Shown piece after piece: positions 61,130-64,000 of a DNA stretch of 64,000 bases. The notes under the pieces were generated by a model, which saw only the letters and a program-made list of their open reading frames with translations, was not told the origin of the DNA and made no database searches. Source of the DNA: Trematomus loennbergii. Lineage: Eukaryota; Chordata; Actinopteri; Perciformes; Nototheniidae. Every line of letters starts with the position of its first letter. Positions within the stretch are counted from its first letter, which is position 1. The stretch covers positions 18,081,934 to 18,145,933 of the forward strand of contig JAAOOA010000033.1 of the NCBI GenBank assembly GCA_012861695.1, written 5' to 3'. The translations under genes were made by a program, and so were the position numbers.

Positions 61130-61798
61130 TGGTAAACTGTGCATAAATCACAATGAATCCCCCATAAGGTTTGCGAAGATAATATGTAACGGCCCGCTAA
61201 CAGTTAGAAGACTTTGCACCGCTGTTTACATGTGTAAAACCGTTAAATGGTGTGAGTGTATTAGCCTAGCTTCCCCGGTACGGCGCCATTTTGGGGACAA
61301 CGTAGTCTGACGCAGTAAGGATACAAGTTTGTCAGTATATCTGAAGCCTCCCGTACACTGAGTATTTACATGCATGTATAGTGATTGTGAGTTTGTAATA
61401 AATATGTACTTTGTAAGGGTTATAAGTTAGTTACTGTTGGTAAAACAGTAAGGTTGTTTGTTACACTTAAATATGTTTCAGTAATGTATTTTAGTGACCT
61501 GCCATTAATGGCAGAAGGTAAATAGTCAACATGACAGGTTAGAGGGGTCATGAAATACTACTTTTAAGTGAAAGTAAAAAGAAGAGTAGTATTTAATACA
61601 GGTTAATACTGTATACAAATGTATTTAAGGTACAACAGATTTTATTGAATGTGAAATTCAATTCGACATATGTGTTTATCACATAAAAGAGTAACATACA
61701 GACAGAGTGAAGGTATGTGAATGGTTATTGAGGAATGTAAGTCGAAACTGAAATGCATAAGATAATTGATATGTTTATATGATTTTGTGTAAAAACAA

Positions 61799-61875
61799 CC
61801 TCAGGAGAAGTAATCTGGAAGGAAACTGAACACAAGGTGTCCTCATTACTTCTCTTTCACCTGCACGATACAGGT
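61799..61875. repeat. duplicate of 60661-61129 flanks without the insertion (empty site)
   Basis: GAAGTAATCTGGAAGGAAAC, then TGAACACAAGGTGTCCTCAT, then TACTTCTCTTTCACCTGCAC, is continuous here. It matches both flanks of the 60693-61087 insertion almost base for base. The junction is ACTGAACAC-AAGGTG. This is a local duplicate, about 1.1 kb away, that either never received or cleanly lost the element. Confidence 0.85.
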
Positions 61876-62583
61876 ATCATAACCGTTACTGTGGTCCTCA
61901 TATCGGGACCCGTAACATGTACATAAACCATAGATGGCAAGCTTTTTATGAGCTTTTCTGTAATCCTTTACGACCTGATGTACCACAGTACATAGGTTAA
62001 TGTGAGACTACTTGACAAAAGGAGAGGACAGAGATTTGAGCCAAGAGATTATATTCAAGATGATAAAAATACTTGAGTTACTTTAACGTCTTTATCATTT
62101 TCATCTTATTGTGTGCATTTTACACAAAAAAAGTTTACTCGCACACAAAGTGGCAAGTGGTACTTTTTCTTAAACTTATCATTATGGAGTTAAAGTTGAT
62201 GAACAATGTAATGGCTTAGAATGACTCAATCAACCTATAACGGCCAGTATCATGAAGAAATAAACCAGGAATGTAACTCAAATAAAACAGCCGCTGAGGC
62301 CCCAGTTAGCGGTTCTTACGCAGTGTCAATGATCCAAGTCCAGGCAAGAGTCCTTTCTGTGCATTCTATTCCTATAATAATATCCAAAGAACAAAGGTTT
62401 AACACTTCTTCCCTGTGCCTTTCCCGTGGCCTCCTACTACTTGCCCTGGTAAAAACCATATGCCATACTGGTGCTCTACTCCCACCACCCCCTGTCTCCA
62501 ATATTACAATTACACCGAGTGCCCCAATCACCCAGTGCCAAAATACACCTTCTAAATAAAAGCATAAAACTACTTTAACTAAC

Positions 62584-63544
62584 TTAAAGTGGACCTATCA
62601 TGCTATATTTAAATTATATATTGTAGGGCCATACCTATAAAGGTATATTTATACGTTTCTGTTTTCAAAATACCAAACATCATGCATTTTAGCCATGCCT
62701 CATTTCGCTCTATGTGCTGTTTGCTGTCTACGGGTCTGATTCTGCTGACCACGCCCCCCTGCAGGAGAGGGGAGACGTGCTCTGATCAGCTGCTGGGCTG
62801 TCAGAAGAGGGGGAGAAAAAGAGATCTCCGTCCTCCGTGTTTTATTATATAGAGTCGTTATTCATTTGTTTTAAAGCTCAATAAATAAAGAAGACCTTTG
62901 ACCAGCACTTTTCTAATTTTGTCCGGAAGATTTAAACTTTAACGGACATCTTGACCGGCGAAACAAACTGAAACTGAAACTCTGCCGCACAGTCCCCTCG
63001 TTCCTTGGAAGAGGCGGAGAGGTGGGTGTTTGTCATCTGCTGGTAGACTAACCGGAGAGAATTACAGTGCTTGCCTCGACGGGGAGGGATTGCATTGCAG
63101 CGGGAGCAAACGCTTGCCTCGGGGAGGGAGAAAAAAAGCCAGGGCGAGAATGAACAGAAGGGTAACCATGGTAACTATGGGCGGGAAGTCTTCTTCACTG
63201 CTTTTGTGGCAGACTACAGCGCCACTTACAGGCCTGGCATATGTACTACAGCGTCTCCAGCGCTTTCGAACGGCAATGGCCGTGGCTGTCTCCTCCTGAT
63301 TGGTGGAGTTGGCCCAATAGCCGTAGTGCCACCGTCCTGACGTCAGGACAGTGTTCAAATCTGGATCAGTTTTTATCAGATCCGTTGCAGCCCCTTTTTT
63401 AGAGATTTGGGTATGGAGGAAAATAGAGAGGGTTGTGTTTTCTGACACTTGGTGAGTTCCCTGGAACACCGGGGACACATATTCATGTATAAAAGACGTA
63501 CAAAAGTGCATTTTGCATGAAAAAGCTAGGGGAGAAATGCTTAA
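62584..63544. mobile_element. probable TTAA-flanked MITE, about 0.96 kb
   Basis: The left end is TTAAAGTGGACCTATCATGC, a start shared by common fish TTAA elements. TTAA at 63541-63544 is a candidate right end, but its inverted repeat is weak. Inside, GTCCTGACGTCAGGAC (63334-63349) is a perfect 16-bp palindrome with a full CRE at its centre. Open frames on both strands (63030-63556) have no family resemblance and are treated as chance. Confidence 0.5.
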
Positions 63545-63711
63545 TGAAGCCAGCAAGAGTAGCTACATTTTTTAAATGACCCAACCTAAGAACCCAGCGT
63601 TATTGCCTACTCTTTTCCAATGAAAGTAGTACCCTAACAGCATTAGCTTCAAAAGTCTAGCAAAAAACGCGGCAAGTTAGCAACACTGAAAACCAGTGAC
63701 AACAATTAATA

Positions 63712-63851
63712 TACACTGAAAAAACGTAACACTATTAAGTTCAACCTTATTAAACTTAATATTATTGCTTTCAACTAACCTAATACAGTTATGTGAAATT
63801 TGTTGACATAATACATGTAATTAAAGTCAATGTTTCAGTCTTTTCAGTGTA
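63712..63851. mobile_element. 140-bp MITE with TACACTGAAAA ends
   Basis: The element starts TACACTGAAAAAACGTAAC and ends TCAGTCTTTTCAGTGTA, inverted. The terminal TA fits a TA target duplication. The interior is AT-rich with repeated TTAA words. It is a small non-autonomous element in tmlhe intron 2. Nothing is recognised in the last 150 bases of the window. Confidence 0.75.
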
Positions 63852-64000
63852 AACAACCAACATGACTATTGCAAGTTTTAACAACTTTCAAGGTAGCCTC
63901 TTCTGGAAGACTCCAGTGAATGGGCAGGTAAACTACAGCATGAATTAGCTGGTAGGTAATAAGGCAGATTCTCCTGTGGCGGCCAGTTACTGAATCTACG

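Noticed and set aside
63062..63556. A 164-codon minus-strand frame near the window end
   Set aside because: It runs across a probable TTAA element, has no recognisable domain and shows no splice or start context. It is treated as chance in a GC-richer stretch.
58664..64000. Further tmlhe exons
   Set aside because: I looked on the plus strand for the exon that completes Trp and encodes Pro-Asp-Gly-His. The nearest candidate (AG-GGGCCCCAG at about 59106) continues without family resemblance.

Overview
The window is vertebrate nuclear DNA, almost certainly from a ray-finned (teleost) fish. Genes are split into many exons with GT-AG introns. The proteins are clearly vertebrate, and the space between exons is filled with short inverted-repeat DNA transposons (hAT-like with 8-bp target duplications, TTAA-flanked piggyBac-like), LINE fragments and CA/GT microsatellites typical of fish. 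I cannot name the species. I worked without homology searches; gene identities rest on recognising protein families and on splice phases that agree from exon to exon.

Layout: 1-5.7 kb holds no gene I can name, only repeats and two weak exon-like signals. 5.7-22.3 kb is adss2 (adenylosuccinate synthetase 2, minus strand, 13 coding exons), with introns crowded by nested transposons. 22.5-24.1 kb holds repeats. About 24.2-37.2 kb is vamp2 (synaptobrevin 2, minus strand, 5 exons, start codon split by a 5.1-kb intron), with a TATA box and a CRE upstream. 40.0-52.4 kb is mpp1 (p55, membrane palmitoylated MAGUK, minus strand, 12 coding exons) with a cluster of GATA motifs upstream of its ATG. 52.5-57.6 kb is a divergent intergenic region with nested TTAA elements and a small hAT MITE. 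From 57.7 kb tmlhe (trimethyllysine dioxygenase, plus strand) begins; only its first two coding exons are in the window, and the rest of the window is intron 2 as far as I can see.

The genes do not form a pathway: adss2 acts in AMP synthesis, vamp2 in vesicle fusion, mpp1 at the membrane skeleton and tmlhe in mitochondrial carnitine synthesis. mpp1 and tmlhe are also close neighbours on human Xq28, so that pairing looks like conserved synteny.

Most notable: 30 of 32 coding exons are intact and in phase, but adss2 exon 9 and mpp1 exon 10 each lack exactly one base beside a C/G run. This points to homopolymer errors in the assembly, or less likely to real gene damage. Other observations are a three-level nest of transposons in adss2, a filled/empty insertion-site pair 1 kb apart in tmlhe intron 2, a 41-bp near-perfect palindrome in mpp1 intron 1, an mpp1 intron that is mostly CA repeat, and a short piggyBac-like transposase remnant. 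I see no new multi-gene system here.
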